Below are positions 56,221-64,000 of a DNA stretch of 64,000 nucleotides, one piece after another. Numbering within the stretch: the first letter of the stretch is position 1; the number at the start of each line of letters is the position of its first letter. This stretch comes from Synechococcales cyanobacterium GL140_1_metabinner_5_sub (lineage in GTDB: Bacteria; Cyanobacteriota; Cyanobacteriia; Cyanobacteriales; Chamaesiphonaceae), in the NCBI GenBank assembly GCA_025359065.1, contig JANYHM010000007.1, positions 28,380-92,379 on the forward strand. The letters are read 5' to 3'. A program made the position numbers and the translations under genes. The notes below the pieces were generated by a model. The model had not been told where the DNA came from. It saw only the letters and a program-made list of their open reading frames with translations, and did not search any database.

Positions 56221-56850
56221 TTACGAGGATATATAAAATCTATCATCTGCTAGCCAGTTCTCCATAAACTGTTGATCGACAATTTGACTAAAATACCGGC
56301 GACCATCTGGCTCGATTTCATAATATTTTTTGTAGATCTGACCAGGAATTTGTGCAGTGTATGCGGTGATTTCTGCTTCCTGATCGATATCTGATACAGC
56401 CTGTTTTTTTAAGAATGAGGAGTAGGAGGATGGTGGATTGATCGAGTTCAGGAGGCAAATATAGCCACCAAACATTTTTAGTAAATTAATGCTTAGCTGT
56501 GCCATCGATCGCTGACTGGACAAATTTTTCATCATTGAGGCCAGGACAATTTGACTACCAAATTCCCAATCTAAATGAGGAATAACCGATTGATACTCCT
56601 CATTTTCCATCACTGATAAATCTTCGACTGCAATAATAAATGGATGCCACTGCTCTGGGCGCAACTTGCGTTGCTGTCGGGGGCGAGCAACAACACCGTC
56701 ACTAAGATGAATATTCCAATAATTAGGGGAGTTCGTCCAATTTCTTTGGTCTTTATCAATGCGAGCTACCTGTGCCAGATAACTCTGCAATAATTGAATA
56801 TCAGCCGGTAATAGTTTTTTAGTGATGAGATGATGAGTTGGGCCAGCCAT
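56221..56850 (-). CDS. Hypothetical protein, possibly DUF6368-like
   Basis: 209 residues, soluble. It starts MAGPTHHLITKKLLPADIQL and has an aromatic C-terminal half (YKKYYEIEPDGRRYFSQIVDQ). The start and mixed alpha/beta look of the protein recall DUF6368, a family often found as immunity-like proteins, but the match is from memory and weak. No partner toxin is next to it. Confidence 0.55.
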   Translation of the reverse strand: MAGPTHHLITKKLLPADIQLLQSYLAQVARIDKDQRNWTNSPNYWNIHLSDGVVARPRQQRKLRPEQWHPFIIAVEDLSVMENEEYQSVIPHLDWEFGSQIVLASMMKNLSSQRSMAQLSINLLKMFGGYICLLNSINPPSSYSSFLKKQAVSDIDQEAEITAYTAQIPGQIYKKYYEIEPDGRRYFSQIVDQQFMENWLADDRFYISS

Positions 56851-56902
56851 CTTAGTTAAAAGTTTTGCTACTATTGTAATAATCTAATAACTTTGCACAC
56901 TT

Positions 56903-57730
56903 ATGAAACATTTAACTGCTTGTGTGGTGTTTCTTGGAATATTATGTTTGCAATTGCCTGCCCAGGCTGGATTTTGGGGGTTTGAGAGAAAATTCGTCAG
57001 TAGGAAAAACGCTGCATATACCGAAATAGTGCAGTATATATATAATTCACTGGATAACAGTGGCCGATCGCCGAAAGAGGAAATCCCAATTGAGTTTAAG
57101 GAAGTTTTTAAGGCTGTGCTTGAACCTACCGCCGTCAAAATCCCTTTTCGGACTGTGAAGGTGAAAGGTTCTGGCCGCAAAACCGAAGAATCTGGTGTGA
57201 TCTATTTTGCTAAGGGTCAGATTGTAGTAAAACATGACACAGTTTCTCCCAAGGCCGATACCTCAGATTTCGTCACAATTGGAGATAAGCTATATGCCTG
57301 GAAACCGGGAGAGAAAAAAGGACAAATCTTGCGGCGCTTTACCGGAGACACGATCGAACTGGTGGATTATTTGATCGATCCGGCGATGATTATGAGATAT
57401 ACGTATTTTGACTACAAACGTAGTCCGCAAAGTTTCACGGCAAGTAATGACCAAAACTCTACCACAATCCTTGGCAAGAATTCTCCATATAGTTTTTTGG
57501 GAATTCGGTTTAGCTCAGCTCCCTTGTGGTTAGGGACTAATATAATTGGCAGTCTTAATTGCAAAACCATAGTATGTCAACCAATAGCGGCAGATGCAGA
57601 AAGAACTCACTTTGAGATCGATCGACCAATCCCTATTTCTAAAATCCCAGATGAGTTGTTGCAGCTACCCAAAAATATTAAATTCACTAAGTCTGAGGGC
57701 ACTGTCGATCAGTACCTTTCGTATTTATAA
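56903..57730 (+). CDS. Unknown secreted protein
   Basis: 275 residues. Sec signal peptide of ~22 residues (CVVFLGILCLQLPAQA). The mature part is mixed and basic with GVIYFAKGQIVVKHD, LYAWKPGEKKGQILRRF and one Cys pair (CKTIVC) that may form a disulfide. I do not recognise the family. It is divergent from the hypothetical gene at 56221-56850, with only ~50 bp between them. Confidence 0.65.
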   Translation: MKHLTACVVFLGILCLQLPAQAGFWGFERKFVSRKNAAYTEIVQYIYNSLDNSGRSPKEEIPIEFKEVFKAVLEPTAVKIPFRTVKVKGSGRKTEESGVIYFAKGQIVVKHDTVSPKADTSDFVTIGDKLYAWKPGEKKGQILRRFTGDTIELVDYLIDPAMIMRYTYFDYKRSPQSFTASNDQNSTTILGKNSPYSFLGIRFSSAPLWLGTNIIGSLNCKTIVCQPIAADAERTHFEIDRPIPISKIPDELLQLPKNIKFTKSEGTVDQYLSYL

Positions 57731-57738
57731 ATCCCTAA

Positions 57739-57939
57739 CCAGAACCAAATGATGACTTTGGTAATCCAGTTCTGCTGAGTTTGCCTCATAGCGATAGCTT
57801 TGGTGATGCTCCCCGCCGACTGGCAGAAGCTGTTAATTTGGTAGCCGCCATTGAAGATCGATCGCCGGAATTAATTCTCGCTGAAGCCCAATCCTTTGGG
57901 GATGAACTGCATCAGAGTTATAATTCTATAAACAAATAA
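57739..57939 (+). pseudogene. 5'-truncated gene remnant
   Basis: An open frame right after the preceding gene reads PEPNDDFGNPVLLSLPHS, later RRLAEAVNLVAAIEDRSPE and QSFGDELHQSYNS, then stops. It is clearly protein-like but has no start codon and begins just after an in-frame stop (57736-57738). It looks like the C-terminal tail of a lost gene of unknown family. Confidence 0.45.
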
Positions 57940-57952
57940 AAATACAGGTTGT

Positions 57953-58846
57953 ATGAAAGTAGCTATTACCGGAGCCACAGGTTTTGTGGGCAGCAAATTG
58001 GTTAAAAAGCTCTTGGCACAAGGTGATCAAGTCTTGGTATTAACTCGCAATGCCAGCAAAGCTCAAGCGCAATTCCCTCAAGCCGAAGTGGTGCAGTATC
58101 GTCCCCTCGAAACTGGTGACTGGCAAAAGTCAATCGAAGGCTGTAATGCAGTAGTTAACTTGGCTGGAGAGCCGATCGCCGAAAAGAAATGGACTGCTGA
58201 ACAGAAGAAAATTATTTTGGAGAGTCGAGAGCTGGGTACTCAAAAAATTGTGGAGGCGATCGAACAGGCCAATAATAAACCCCAAGTTTTAATTAGTGCT
58301 TCGGCGATCGGCTACTACGGAGTTAGTGAAACCGCCAGTTTCGATGAAGCTAGTCCGGCTGGGAATGATTTTTTGGCAGAAATTTGTCAGAAGTGGGAAG
58401 CAGCAGCCAAAACTGCTTCGATCCGCACTGTAGTTTTGAGATTCGGCATTGTATTAGGTAACGGCGGGGCTTTAGCCAAGATGTTGCCCGCTTTTAAAAT
58501 GTTCATGGGTGGCCCGATCGGCACTGGCAATCAGTGGTTTTCTTGGATTCAGGTAGATGATGTAGTAGCGATGATTTTGGCGGGGCTGAAAGATGCCAGT
58601 ATGACCGGTACTTTTAATGCCACTGCGCCCCAGCCGGTGAAGATGAAAGATTTGTGTGGGCAGTTGGGAGCGGTGATGGCCAGACCCTCTTGGATGCCAG
58701 TGCCCGGTTTTGTGTTGGAAACGATGTTGGGCGAGGGTGCTACGGTAGTTTTGGATGGTCAACAGGTGTTGCCGAAGGGGTTGCTCGATCGGGGCTTCAA
58801 GTTTCAGTATCCTGAATTGCCTGCTGCTTTGCGGGCTTGTTTGTAG
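57953..58846 (+). CDS. TIGR01777-type NAD(P)-dependent epimerase/SDR protein
   Basis: 297 residues. N-terminal NAD(P) motif ITGATGFVGSKLVKKLL, then AVVNLAGEPIAEKKW (family hallmark), ISASAIGYYG with the catalytic Tyr, and the C-terminal DUF1731 part (MPVPGFVLETMLGEGA, VLPKGLLDRGFKFQYP). Related to YfcH and plant/chloroplast homologues; the substrate is not known. It starts 13 bp after the remnant frame. Confidence 0.9.
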   Translation: MKVAITGATGFVGSKLVKKLLAQGDQVLVLTRNASKAQAQFPQAEVVQYRPLETGDWQKSIEGCNAVVNLAGEPIAEKKWTAEQKKIILESRELGTQKIVEAIEQANNKPQVLISASAIGYYGVSETASFDEASPAGNDFLAEICQKWEAAAKTASIRTVVLRFGIVLGNGGALAKMLPAFKMFMGGPIGTGNQWFSWIQVDDVVAMILAGLKDASMTGTFNATAPQPVKMKDLCGQLGAVMARPSWMPVPGFVLETMLGEGATVVLDGQQVLPKGLLDRGFKFQYPELPAALRACL

Positions 58847-58878
58847 AGTACGGCTGCGTCAGGGGTGAGCAGAGCTAA

Positions 58879-58995
58879 ATGCTGTATGGTTTTGAGGGAT
58901 GCCAGACCGATGAAGAGTTGAGAGCATTAGTAGCAAGCAATGCTGAAGCCACTGGTCTGAATTTCTTCCTTGATGTCTGCCTTCAGCCCCAATAG
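58879..58995 (+). pseudogene. Short protein-like frame, possible remnant
   Basis: 38 codons from ATG 58879 read GFEGCQTDEELRALVASNAE and LNFFLDVC. It resembles a C-terminal helix of a larger protein but is too short to place. No ribosome site. It fills the gap between the epimerase and the ABC permease. Confidence 0.25.
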
Positions 58996-59051
58996 ACTAA
59001 AGCTTTCTCGGTCTGGCTCTTTTTTGGTCACTTTTGGATTTGGGAAATTTT

Positions 59052-59837
59052 ATGCTCACCAAGTATCTATTGTTAGTGCGGCGCTTTTGGACAGCAGCGA
59101 TTGCCGCTGAGATGGAATATCGGCTGAATTTTGCCCTAGAAACTATTACTAGTATTGGTAACTTTGCAGGTAGTCTCTTTGGCCTGTATCTGTTTTACCG
59201 TAAGGGCTATCAGTTTCCAGGTTGGTCGTGGGAAGCGGCACTGGTGGTGGTGGGAGTATTTACTTTTTTCCAGGGAATGTCGGCGGCTTTTTTGAGTCCG
59301 AACCTAAGCAAAATTGTAGATCACATTCAAAAAGGTACTTTAGACTTTGTGTTGCTAAAGCCCATTAGCAGTCAGTTTTGGCTTTCTACTCGATCGATTT
59401 CTCCTTGGGGTTTGCCAGATGTTTTACTAGGACTGGGCTTGATTATTTATGGAGGCGTAAAGATGGGAGTGGCACCAGTTAACTATTTGTTGGGCATTGT
59501 GCCATTAACCTCGGCTTTTTTGATTTTGTATAGCCTGTGGTTTATGTTGGGAGCCACAAGCATTTGGTTTGTAAAAATCTATAATGTGACCGAAGTACTG
59601 CGCGGTTTACTAGAAGCTGGTCGCTATCCGTTAGTGGCCTACCCACCGGTCTATCGGTTCTTTTTTACTTTTGTGGTGCCGGTGAGTTTCATTACCACAG
59701 TACCAGCCGAAGTATTTCTGGGGCGGGTGAGTTGGTGGAGCATGGGGAGTTCGATCGGGTTGGCAGTGCTGCTGCTGTTTGTAGCCAATCGCTGGTGGCG
59801 GTTTGCCCTGCGGTTTTATACCAGTGCCTCTAGTTAA
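59052..59837 (+). CDS. ABC-2 type permease
   Basis: 261 residues from ATG 59052 with GGGA upstream; a TTG 18 bases earlier is less likely. Six membrane helices. ABC-2/DUF990-like features: EMEYRLNFALETITSIGNF, SKIVDHIQKGTLDFVLLKPI, RYPLVAYPPVYRFFFTFVVP. It would export an unknown substrate with an ATPase. Usually a second permease and an ATPase are next to it; here neither is. Confidence 0.88.
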   Translation: MLTKYLLLVRRFWTAAIAAEMEYRLNFALETITSIGNFAGSLFGLYLFYRKGYQFPGWSWEAALVVVGVFTFFQGMSAAFLSPNLSKIVDHIQKGTLDFVLLKPISSQFWLSTRSISPWGLPDVLLGLGLIIYGGVKMGVAPVNYLLGIVPLTSAFLILYSLWFMLGATSIWFVKIYNVTEVLRGLLEAGRYPLVAYPPVYRFFFTFVVPVSFITTVPAEVFLGRVSWWSMGSSIGLAVLLLFVANRWWRFALRFYTSASS

Positions 59838-59875
59838 TCCTATAATAAGGGTGAAAGTTCAGCCGGGGAGAAGTC

Positions 59876-60592
59876 ATGATCGCTGCTCAACAAATCAATC
59901 ACCCTGTGCCATTGATAGTTACTTGGGAACCTTTGCCTGCGGATTTTGAATTAGAGGATGAGCCGGTGGAGAATACTGGACAACCGTTGATTGCTGGTGC
60001 TCTGCGCGAGAGCTTGGAGCTAGCCGGAATTATTGCGCCGCAGATGTTGATGGCTTCTAATTTTGGTCTTTGCGCGACGGTGAATGGTGAATTGGTGATT
60101 AAGGCTTCAGACTGGGCGTATGTGCCCCAAACCAAAACAGGTGGGCCACGCCGTAGTTATACGCCCCAGCTAGAAGGGGATGTTCCCACTATTGTGATGG
60201 AATTTATATCGGAAACCGATGGTGGGGAGTATTCTTACCGCCGGGTACCTCCTTTGGGCAAGTGGTTTTTCTATGAGCAGGTGCTGCGGGTGCCGGTGTA
60301 TGTGATTTTCCATCCAGAGAATGGGCTGCTGGAGGTTTATCGTTTGGTGGATGACCGATATGAATTGGATCTGCCGGATGAAAATGGGCGGCATTGGCTG
60401 GCGGAGATGGATCTGTTTTTGGGGACTTGGCGAGGGGAGAAGGAGGCGAGGAGTAGCTATTGGTTACGCTGGTGGAATGGGGCTGGAGATATTTTGCCTT
60501 GGGCGGTGGAGAAGGTTGCGGCGGAGTCGAAGAGAGCCGATCAATTAGCTAATAAGCTTCGGGAGTTGGGCATCGACCCTAACACTGTTTAG
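59876..60592 (+). CDS. Uma2 family (DUF820) putative endonuclease
   Basis: 238 residues. Uma2 restriction-endonuclease-like fold, seen in VKGEL-like start of core (NGELVIKASDWAYVP), PTIVMEFISETDGG, FYEQVLRVPVYVIFHPENG and the late coiled part ADQLANKLRELGIDPN. These are abundant in cyanobacteria and their role is unknown. GGGGAGAAG precedes the ATG. Its last ~57 bp are duplicated at 62731-62787. Confidence 0.88.
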   Translation: MIAAQQINHPVPLIVTWEPLPADFELEDEPVENTGQPLIAGALRESLELAGIIAPQMLMASNFGLCATVNGELVIKASDWAYVPQTKTGGPRRSYTPQLEGDVPTIVMEFISETDGGEYSYRRVPPLGKWFFYEQVLRVPVYVIFHPENGLLEVYRLVDDRYELDLPDENGRHWLAEMDLFLGTWRGEKEARSSYWLRWWNGAGDILPWAVEKVAAESKRADQLANKLRELGIDPNTV

Positions 60593-60595
60593 ATT

Positions 60596-60645
60596 AATGA
60601 ATCCATATCTTCCAATATCGCCCCCAGCGATCGCAGATCCTGCTG
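60596..60645 (-). pseudogene. Relic of a WD40-gene 3' end (copy 1)
   Basis: On the minus strand, just after the Uma2 stop, the sequence reads DLRSLGAILEDMDS, matching the end of the WD40 gene at 63607 (DLRSLGAMLDDLDS). The shared core is 'CAGCGATCGCAGAT' on the plus strand. Only ~50 bp remain. Confidence 0.6.
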
Positions 60646-60678
60646 CTGTCAAAAGATTATCTCAAGTGAGAGTAAGTT

Positions 60679-61044
60679 TTATTGTAGCTGCGTCCGCACT
60701 AAATCACAAAAGGCCATAAATTCCTGAAAGCTTGGCAATTGTGTGGGTTCCCGCTGGATTCTATTTTGCAATTCTCTCAGATAGTATTCTTCTTGGACAT
60801 GTTGAATGGCTCCTTCGGCATACTTCATTCTTTTCTCTACAAACATTTTCTTCAAGTAATCCTTGTGAAATTGGGAATGAGTATTGAAGTCGTAATTACC
60901 CATTAATTCAGGGCAATTGATAGAGACATTGTAGTAGTTGATGTAGCCTAGTAAATCCTGTGAGTTGGGTCTTTGACGGGGATATATTTTGCTGTTGCCC
61001 AAGAACCAAGTTTCTATGCATCTATTTTGAACAATGATTTTCAA
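60679..61044 (-). pseudogene. C-terminal part of a broken TOPRIM-like protein (DUF4276/DUF4435-type)
   Basis: 121 codons beginning KIIVQNRCIETWFLGN, the central block of RloB/DUF4276-type proteins, then SINCPELMGNYDFNTHSQFH and a helical tail. The only start is a TTG overlapping the previous frame's TGA. With the next frame (61041-61298) it makes up one family protein lacking ~25 residues in the middle. Probably a decayed gene; two separately made halves cannot be ruled out. Confidence 0.6.
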
Positions 61045-61298
61045 GACGGTTTTCTTGAGGTAAAATTTCTTGGAATCCGAGAAGGATAATTGTAGTTGTT
61101 TGTGAGATAGATCTCTTCCATGGCCACCTTTATCATGTCATATATGGCCGGATAGCCCCCTCCTGAGATTAGATAGTAATTATTTCTTATGGCTCGATTA
61201 GAATTTGTTATTTGCTGTAGTTCTGGTAGCAAATGACCAAGCCAAGCAGGATACAAACTACCTTCGGCTGCTCCCTCAACTACAAAGTATAAATTCAT
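61041..61298 (-). pseudogene. N-terminal part of the same broken TOPRIM-like protein
   Basis: 85 codons: YFVVEGAAEGSLYPAWLGHL (TOPRIM-type Glu), YYLISGGGYPAIYDMIKVA, then it leaves the family frame after NNYNYPS and ends 15 codons later. In relatives this is followed by a 'CLDADE' segment, the TOPRIM DxD, which is missing. Its ATG overlaps the upstream AAA ATPase stop by 4 bases. Confidence 0.6.
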
Positions 61299-62446
61299 CC
61301 TACCTGTATTCCTTTTGTGTAGTCTGGTAGATTGATTAATTGAGTAAAGGCTTTGTGCTTAGAGCCTGATAATGCTTCATAATCTGTTGCTTTGTGGACT
61401 GTCACCAAGCTGCCTTTGCGGGTGACTATTTTCCAGTACTTCATTAGTATTTTGTTGATGATATAGGGATGATGACTGGTGAGAATGAATTGAATATCCC
61501 GGCGCTGATTTAATAATTCTGAGATGATGTCCACACAATTAACACCCAGGCTGTTTTCAAATTCATCAATGAGTAATACGCTACCTTCCGGTAATAAATA
61601 AATCTCGGTGATGTGAGCAAGGGTTTTCAGCATTCCCGTGGAAATAACTGATTGCGTGATCCATCCATCCACAGAAAATTCCTTAAGTCTCAAGGAAAAT
61701 ACCGGAGATACTTCTTCGGAGAAAGAGAATCTAGTATCTTGCCTTGATATTGCAAGATCTTGAATTTGGGGAAAAACCTCAATTAAACCTGATTTGATTT
61801 GCTCGAATATTTTTTGATGATTTATTTGTAGTAATGCCAATCGATCGACCAATGTAATATTTTGGTTTCTGATCTTTGACAATGACAACCCTTCAACTGG
61901 ATTAGGCATAGAGCTGCCCGTGAATCTTTCTGGTTTTTGAACTTGACTATCTGTAATGAGCTGCCAAGCCTTAAATATGGTGCTGATTTCGTCTTCAAAA
62001 CGCAAGATTGAAATTAGGCTATCTGCAGGTGAGAATTTCGGCATTGCGTTGCCATTGAACTCCAGACTATTCTTGTCTCGACTAACGATAAGTTTGTCGT
62101 TTAAGTACAATTCTTCCATTTCTATAGGTGGGCGGCGACCATCCATGGTTTGATCTATTTCTTTGGCTGGGTATTGATTGCTATCAACTGTGCTGAATAT
62201 GCCTTGCCAATGATAGTGAGCATCAGGAGCGATGGAAAAGGTTACATCCCATTCAACGCCGTTGAGAATATAAATGGTGTTAAAGGCACTCCAAAAAATG
62301 ATTTTCTGGAGAGATCGAATAGCTTCTAGTATTTGAGTTTTTCCCACGCCAGAAATGCCCACTAAGAGGTTGACGGAGTCAAATTCTGTGGGTGCTAGCT
62401 GCCAGCCAGTAACATGATTATGGAAAGAGAGCTTTTCTATTTTCAT
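61295..62446 (-). CDS. AAA15-type ATPase (ABC-like ATPase of a defence-like pair)
   Basis: 383 residues from ATG 62446. Walker A GISGVGKT at 30-37, short ABC-type core, Walker B SVLLIDEFENSLG and switch QFILTSHHPYIINKIL. Overlaps the TOPRIM-like gene (4 bases), the arrangement seen in AAA-ATPase plus TOPRIM/DUF4276 defence pairs such as PARIS-like and related systems. In those pairs the ATPase senses infection and the partner is the effector. Here the partner is broken, so the system may be inactive. Confidence 0.8.
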   Translation of the reverse strand: MKIEKLSFHNHVTGWQLAPTEFDSVNLLVGISGVGKTQILEAIRSLQKIIFWSAFNTIYILNGVEWDVTFSIAPDAHYHWQGIFSTVDSNQYPAKEIDQTMDGRRPPIEMEELYLNDKLIVSRDKNSLEFNGNAMPKFSPADSLISILRFEDEISTIFKAWQLITDSQVQKPERFTGSSMPNPVEGLSLSKIRNQNITLVDRLALLQINHQKIFEQIKSGLIEVFPQIQDLAISRQDTRFSFSEEVSPVFSLRLKEFSVDGWITQSVISTGMLKTLAHITEIYLLPEGSVLLIDEFENSLGVNCVDIISELLNQRRDIQFILTSHHPYIINKILMKYWKIVTRKGSLVTVHKATDYEALSGSKHKAFTQLINLPDYTKGIQVG

Positions 62447-62639
62447 GAGGACTGTACCCAAAACGATGAAATTTTCAGATTGCTACTGTGCCGTGACGAT
62501 CGATACCATAACATCATACCCTTGCCCTATCAACTGTTCCAGTCGATCGCGGCTTTCCGTAACCGCTACACCTTTCGATCGCCCAGTGTCTGCGCAGCAG
62601 AATCGCAGAAAAAGTCCTTCGCATTCAAACCCTCAATGT

Positions 62640-62730
62640 ATCTATATCATCTAATTTCGCGCCCAGCGATCGCAGATCTTCCCGCTAACCATCCGTCAAA
62701 CCCTCAGCCCCCCACAAATCTGTCCCTGCT
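62640..62730 (-). pseudogene. Relic of a WD40-gene 3' end (copy 2)
   Basis: Minus-strand reading gives LWGAEGLTDG, a stop, then REDLRSLGAKLDDID, matching GAEGLTEAQWEDLRSLGAML at the end of the WD40 gene. One in-frame stop and several substitutions mark it as decayed. Confidence 0.65.
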
Positions 62731-62787
62731 GTCGATCGATTAGCCGATAAGCTTCGGGAGCTGGGCATCAATCCAAACACTATTTAG
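62731..62787 (+). pseudogene. Relic of the Uma2 gene 3' end
   Basis: Reads LADKLRELGINPNTI then TAG, nearly identical to the Uma2 tail at 60536-60592 (LANKLRELGIDPNTV). About 50 of 57 bases appear to match. It abuts the WD40-tail relic. Confidence 0.7.
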
Positions 62788-62888
62788 GTGGTTTCCATGA
62801 AAGATTGTCTCAAAGTTTCATGGATTTCCGGCGATCGTAGACAAAATTGCTCAGCTTCTGCCAAGCTTTGCACGGAGTGCAGAAAATG

Positions 62889-63287
62889 CTAGGAACTAGC
62901 AGCCCACAGCAAAGAAACCTCATACTGCCGTAAGGTTGTATCTGCACTGACCAGCATCATTTTTTCTACTTGAGCTTGGGCTATCAGCATTCTGTCAAAG
63001 GGATCGCGGTGATGCAAAGGTAACTTGGCAGCTTGTAAAGCGTGACTAGCAATAATCTCTAAAGATCTGGCTCCTAGCTGCGTAGTACGAGTAGCAACAT
63101 AGTCATCAATAGGTTCTGGTAAAGGCAATTTACCGATCGATACCTTGATACCCATCTCCCAAACACTGGCCACTGATAACCATATTTCATTCGCTTCATC
63201 AGCGATATGGTCGATCGTCTGCTTGTTAAGTCTTTCGGGTTCAGCAAACCACCACAACCAACACTGAGTATCCAGTAAAAGCTTCAT
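62889..63287 (-). CDS. PIN-domain toxin (VapC-like)
   Basis: 132 residues. PIN fold with the acidic metal site Asp6 (KLLLDTQCW), Glu44 (SVWEMGIK), Asp95/Asp98 (RDPFDRMLIAQA) and Asp115 (VSADTTL). It would cleave tRNA or rRNA when free of its antitoxin. ATG overlaps the antitoxin stop by 4 bases, the usual toxin-antitoxin arrangement. Confidence 0.9.
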   Translation of the reverse strand: MKLLLDTQCWLWWFAEPERLNKQTIDHIADEANEIWLSVASVWEMGIKVSIGKLPLPEPIDDYVATRTTQLGARSLEIIASHALQAAKLPLHHRDPFDRMLIAQAQVEKMMLVSADTTLRQYEVSLLWAASS

Positions 63288-63529
63288 TCTGCACCACCTT
63301 CAAATGCAGCTACCAGATCCTCTGGCAAAGGATCGTTGAAGCTATCAGGTACTTTAAACAGGCCGCGATCTTGCCCCAAACTGGATCGGCGATCGGCAGA
63401 GGGCTGGAATGGAACGAGCTTAGCCACAGGAACACCCCGGTTGGCAATCACAATCTCTTCACCGAGTTCCACGCGGGACAGCAAGCGAGATAGATTGGTT
63501 TTAGCTTGATGGATATTGACGGCTTCCAT
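63284..63529 (-). CDS. Phd/YefM-family antitoxin
   Basis: 81 residues. N-terminal Phd/YefM DNA-binding domain (NIHQAKTNLSRLLSRVELGE, IVIANRGVPVAKLVPF) and a disordered, acidic C-terminus that would wrap the PIN toxin (DSFNDPLPEDLVAAFEGG). It precedes the toxin in the operon and probably represses it. Confidence 0.9.
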   Translation of the reverse strand: MEAVNIHQAKTNLSRLLSRVELGEEIVIANRGVPVAKLVPFQPSADRRSSLGQDRGLFKVPDSFNDPLPEDLVAAFEGGAE

Positions 63530-63606
63530 ATTTTTAATAAACTAAGTTTGTAAACTAAGTTTAGATTATGAGCAAGGATTTGGCAATAGTTGCCCTGTGG
63601 TATGTC

Positions 63607-64000
63607 TCACTTTATTGAATCCAGATCATCTAGCATCGCGCCCAGCGATCGCAGATCTTCCCACTGAGCCTCTGTTAACCCCTCAGCCCCCCGGAAATTT
63701 GCCCCTGCTGCCAACCGATTATCCCAAGTGCGGATACATTCCCCAGTTTGGATGTCCCATTGCTTCAGGGTTCCATCATCACTTCCAGAGAACAAAGCTC
63801 CCCCACTGATCCCGAGGCACATTACCAAATCATCATGACCGGTAAAGGTGCGAATACATTCCCCCATCTGGATGTCCCACTGCTTCAGGGTTTTATTAGC
63901 ACTTCCTGAGAACAAATCTCCCCCACTGACCCCGAGGCACATTACCAAATTATCATGACCGGCAAAGGTGCGAATACATTCCCCCGTCTGGATGTCCCAT
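63607..64000 (-). CDS. WD40-repeat protein, C-terminal part (runs off window)
   Basis: The frame is open to the window edge. Near-identical 40-residue repeats each carry 'LKQWDIQTGECIRT' and 'GHDDLVMCLGISGG'; the DNA period is 120 bp. After the last blade comes a tail GAEGLTEAQWEDLRSLGAML that is typical of cyanobacterial multi-domain WD40 proteins. The repeats suggest a propeller scaffold; the N-terminal effector part is outside the window. Confidence 0.85.
   Translation of the reverse strand, partial: WDIQTGECIRTFAGHDNLVMCLGVSGGDLFSGSANKTLKQWDIQMGECIRTFTGHDDLVMCLGISGGALFSGSDDGTLKQWDIQTGECIRTWDNRLAAGANFRGAEGLTEAQWEDLRSLGAMLDDLDSIK

Larger units (their letters stand above)
62447..62888. other. 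Relic-rich intergenic region
   Basis: Contains a minus-strand protein-like frame ending AVTESRDRLEQLIGQGYDVM plus eight residues and a TAG at about 62480, with no start; the WD40-tail relic (62640-62730); the Uma2-tail relic (62731-62787); and a hairpin TCCATGAAA/TTTCATGGA (62794-62802 with 62816-62824). No complete gene. Confidence 0.5.

Noticed and set aside
62414..62743. 109-codon plus-strand frame across the AAA gene start and relic region
   Set aside because: It is the shadow of the minus-strand AAA gene and of the WD40-tail relic; composition is not protein-like.
63607..64000. 120-bp tandem repeats considered as a CRISPR-like or satellite array
   Set aside because: The period equals 40 codons and translates into WD40 blades; it is a protein repeat.

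Overview
The window is chromosomal DNA of a cyanobacterium. The evidence is nirA, nrtS and an NtcB-like regulator, a group 2 (SigC-like) sigma factor, DUF2808, ClpS, a Zam-like RNase II relative, and frequent GCGATCGC (HIP1) octamers. I cannot place it more precisely than phylum. No complete transposon, CRISPR array or rRNA operon is visible. One tRNA gene (tRNA-Thr, UGU) is present.

Layout. (1) 1-11 kb, mostly housekeeping: a truncated secreted protein, enolase, a GntR regulator behind a dyad-rich leader, ClpS plus a CPBP protease, an RNB-family protein whose active site looks destroyed, asnS, gcvH, a GH10 xylanase and a 2-Cys peroxiredoxin. (2) 11-31 kb, accessory: a 1014-residue DUF4347 surface-type protein, then a leftward operon. 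The operon encodes an undecaprenyl-phosphate sugar transferase, a 4016-residue megasynthase, a Wzx-type flippase, a GT2 and a GT4. The megasynthase reads GT2 - A(Thr) - PCP - KS - AT - ACP - aminotransferase - C - A(Val) - PCP - TE. A glycosyltransferase sits where the first condensation domain would be, and the whole enzyme is embedded in a polysaccharide-type assembly and flipping locus. This is the best candidate for an undescribed system. (3) 31-36 kb: tRNA-Thr, a sulfate-binding lipoprotein with CysT but no neighbouring cysW/cysA, and the SigC-like sigma factor. (4) 36-46 kb: a leftward type I secretion operon (parvulin isomerase, HlyB-like ABC exporter with cNMP-binding and inactive C39 domains, HlyD). 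It runs on into a collapsed tandem duplication that left a second HlyD with a swapped-in signal peptide, a 55-codon fusion ORF, a YqgF-like protein, a degenerate flavoprotein and DUF2808. (5) 46-56 kb, nitrogen and general metabolism: a TrpD-like (NirB-type) gene with a LysR (NtcB-like) gene, a small secreted protein, an L,D-transpeptidase, a HEAT-repeat protein, DUF924, nirA, a GlcD-like oxidase and nrtS. (6) 56-64 kb: unknown secreted protein, SDR epimerase, ABC-2 permease, Uma2, an AAA ATPase with a broken TOPRIM-like partner, a PIN/Phd toxin-antitoxin pair and a WD40 gene running off the end. Copies of Uma2 and WD40 gene tails are scattered between them.

How parts work together: the sugar transferase, GTs and flippase look like a lipid-linked glycan pathway whose product could be joined to, or exported with, the NRPS/PKS product. 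The HlyB/HlyD pair could export DUF4347-type proteins. NtcB/NirB-like proteins, nirA and nrtS form a loose nitrate/nitrite assimilation neighbourhood.
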